Of a DNA stretch of 7,993 bases, positions 7,277-7,993 are shown in pieces. Within the stretch, counting starts at the first letter, position 1. Each line of letters opens with the position of its first letter. The stretch covers positions 1-7,993 of the forward strand of contig CAMKAA010000036.1 in NCBI GenBank assembly GCA_946410365.1. Direction: 5' to 3'. The position numbers were made by a program, and so were the translations under genes. Origin of the DNA: an uncultured Lachnospiraceae bacterium. GTDB taxonomy: Bacteria > Bacillota_A > Clostridia > Lachnospirales > Lachnospiraceae. The notes under the pieces are model-generated. The model was not told the origin of the DNA. It did no database searches and worked only from the letters and a program-made list of their open reading frames with translations.

Positions 7277-7303
7277 TTTTGCAAAAAGAATCCGCAAAGA
7301 ATC
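7277..7303. repeat. Short palindrome plus tandem GCAAA-GAATC direct repeats upstream of the promoter
   Basis: TTTTGCAAAA (7277-7286) is a 10-bp palindrome. Overlapping it are two near-identical direct repeats on the plus strand, GCAAAAAGAATC (7281-7292) and GCAAAGAATC (7294-7303), separated by one base. They lie just upstream of the predicted -35 region of the operon, where activators often bind. Their AT-rich composition means chance cannot be excluded. Confidence 0.35.
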
Positions 7304-7312
7304 TCTCCGCAC

Positions 7313-7357
7313 AAAAAAGGAGCATATCAGTGGAGATCTGATCCCCTGATACGCTCC
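7313..7357 (-). terminator. Rho-independent terminator of pgi
   Basis: Reading the minus strand, GGAGCGTATCAG (7346-7357) pairs with CTGATATGCTCC (7319-7330) to give a 12-bp stem with a single G-U pair and a 15-base loop, followed at once by six Ts (7313-7318). It lies 63 bases after the pgi stop and before the next operon's promoter, so it should separate the two transcription units. Confidence 0.9.
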
Positions 7358-7385
7358 CTTCGTTATTTACTTATTGAATTTCCCG

Positions 7386-7404
7386 CGCAGGTTCGATCCC
7401 TGCG
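7386..7404. other. T-arm-like hairpin in the pgi 3' untranslated region
   Basis: On the plus strand a 6-bp stem (CGCAGG / CCTGCG) closes the 7-base loop TTCGATC, which is the form and sequence of a tRNA T-arm. No matching acceptor stem, D-arm or anticodon arm is found around it, so this is not an intact tRNA. It may be a tRNA 3' remnant, an mRNA 3' hairpin for pgi, or chance. Confidence 0.3.
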
Positions 7405-7420
7405 GCAGTGATCTGTCGGA

Positions 7421-7993
7421 TCAGATCTCAAACATATCCGCGTACGCCTTAAGAGCGCCGTCGGTATCGTGAGCCAGAACGCGCTTAGCAAGGAGTTTGC
7501 CGAGCTGTACGCCTTCCTGGTCGAAGCTGTTGACGTTCCATACGAAGCCCTGGAACATAACCTTGTTCTCGAAGTGAGCAAGGAGTGCGCCGAGAGACTT
7601 GGGATTAAGATCCTTGCCTGCGATGATGCTGGAAGGACGGCCGCCTGCGAACGCCTTGTTGGGGTTCTCATCAGCCTTGCCGCAAGCAAACGCCATGATC
7701 TGTGCCGCAACGTTCGCGCAGAGCTTCTTCTGGCTGGTGCTGCCCTGAATGACAACGTCCATGCCGATCTGGCTGTCGTTAAATCCTACGAACTGCATGG
7801 GAACAATGTTGGTTCCCTGATGGAGCAGCTGATAGAAGGAGTGCTGGCCGTTTGTGCCGGGCTCACCGAAAATAACAGGGCCGGTAACGTAGTTGACGGG
7901 CTCGCCGAAGCGGTTGACGGACTTGCCGTTGGATTCCATATCCAGCTGCTGCAGGTGTGCAGGGAAGCGGGACAGAGCCTGGGAATAAGGAAG
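7421..7993 (-). CDS. pgi: Glucose-6-phosphate isomerase, C-terminal part
   Basis: The minus-strand frame is open from the right edge to the TGA at 7421-7423, giving the last 190 residues of phosphoglucose isomerase; the N-terminus lies outside the window. This cytoplasmic enzyme interconverts glucose 6-phosphate and fructose 6-phosphate in glycolysis and gluconeogenesis. Recognisable blocks, in visible order, are LPYSQALSRFPAHLQQ, then MESNGK carrying the catalytic glutamate, then GPVIFGEPGTNGQHSFYQL with the catalytic histidine, and finally SFDQEGVQLGK with the catalytic lysine. The last block has Gln where the classic signature has Glu (GVELGK). The MESNGK methionine is internal, because conserved family sequence continues upstream of it to the window edge. 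A strong terminator follows the gene, so it appears transcriptionally separate from the downstream operon although both are on the same strand. Confidence 0.97.
   Translation of the reverse strand, partial: LPYSQALSRFPAHLQQLDMESNGKSVNRFGEPVNYVTGPVIFGEPGTNGQHSFYQLLHQGTNIVPMQFVGFNDSQIGMDVVIQGSTSQKKLCANVAAQIMAFACGKADENPNKAFAGGRPSSIIAGKDLNPKSLGALLAHFENKVMFQGFVWNVNSFDQEGVQLGKLLAKRVLAHDTDGALKAYADMFEI

Noticed and set aside
7320..7412. Intact tRNA gene on the plus strand ending in the T-arm-like hairpin
   Set aside because: No sequence pairs with the bases after the T-stem to form an acceptor stem, and no D-arm or anticodon arm can be drawn; the upstream part is the pgi terminator.
7363..7755. A 130-codon minus-strand open frame
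   Set aside because: It overlaps pgi in another frame and runs into the untranslated region; its Ser/Arg-rich product reflects the codon pattern of pgi.
1..7993. Apparent abundance of GATC across the window
   Set aside because: Most occurrences come from Ile ATC codons after codons ending in G, and from Asp-Gln, Asp-Pro or similar codon pairs, in genes favouring ATC for Ile; they show no periodic or clustered arrangement that needs another explanation.

Overview
The window looks like chromosomal DNA from a moderate-GC Gram-positive anaerobe of the Clostridia, perhaps Lachnospiraceae-like. This is an inference. It rests on strong AGGAGG-type ribosome binding sites, tightly packed genes, a lipobox-bearing solute-binding protein, and CUT1-type permease and MsmK/UgpC-type ATPase sequences. 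No ribosomal RNA, intact tRNA, transposase or CRISPR array is visible.

All eight genes lie on the minus strand, so transcription runs from high to low coordinates. At the right edge (7421-7993) is the C-terminal part of glucose-6-phosphate isomerase (pgi), followed by a rho-independent terminator (7313-7357). The 213-base gap between pgi and the next gene (7208-7420) also holds a T-arm-like hairpin, a pair of GCAAA-GAATC direct repeats, two short palindromes and a likely sigma-70-type promoter (-10 TATAAT at 7243-7248).

From that promoter a seven-gene operon appears to run to the left edge with no gap above 15 bases: a small alpha/beta hydrolase, a GTPase with a C-terminal DUF697-like region, an FRG-domain protein, an ABC ATPase of the MsmK/UgpC class, two CUT1-type permeases, and a solute-binding lipoprotein cut off by position 1. 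The last four genes form a complete carbohydrate (or glycerophospho-compound) importer: the lipoprotein captures the ligand outside the cell, the two permeases form the channel and the ATPase drives import. The first three genes are not usual partners of such an importer. They suggest either an accessory cassette placed in front of a transport operon, or a sensing/response module tied to the transporter.

The most interesting point is the FRG-domain gene next to a DUF697-type GTPase with a hydrolase, under one promoter and fused transcriptionally to a sugar importer. The role of FRG domains is not settled, so no firm function is assigned to that trio.
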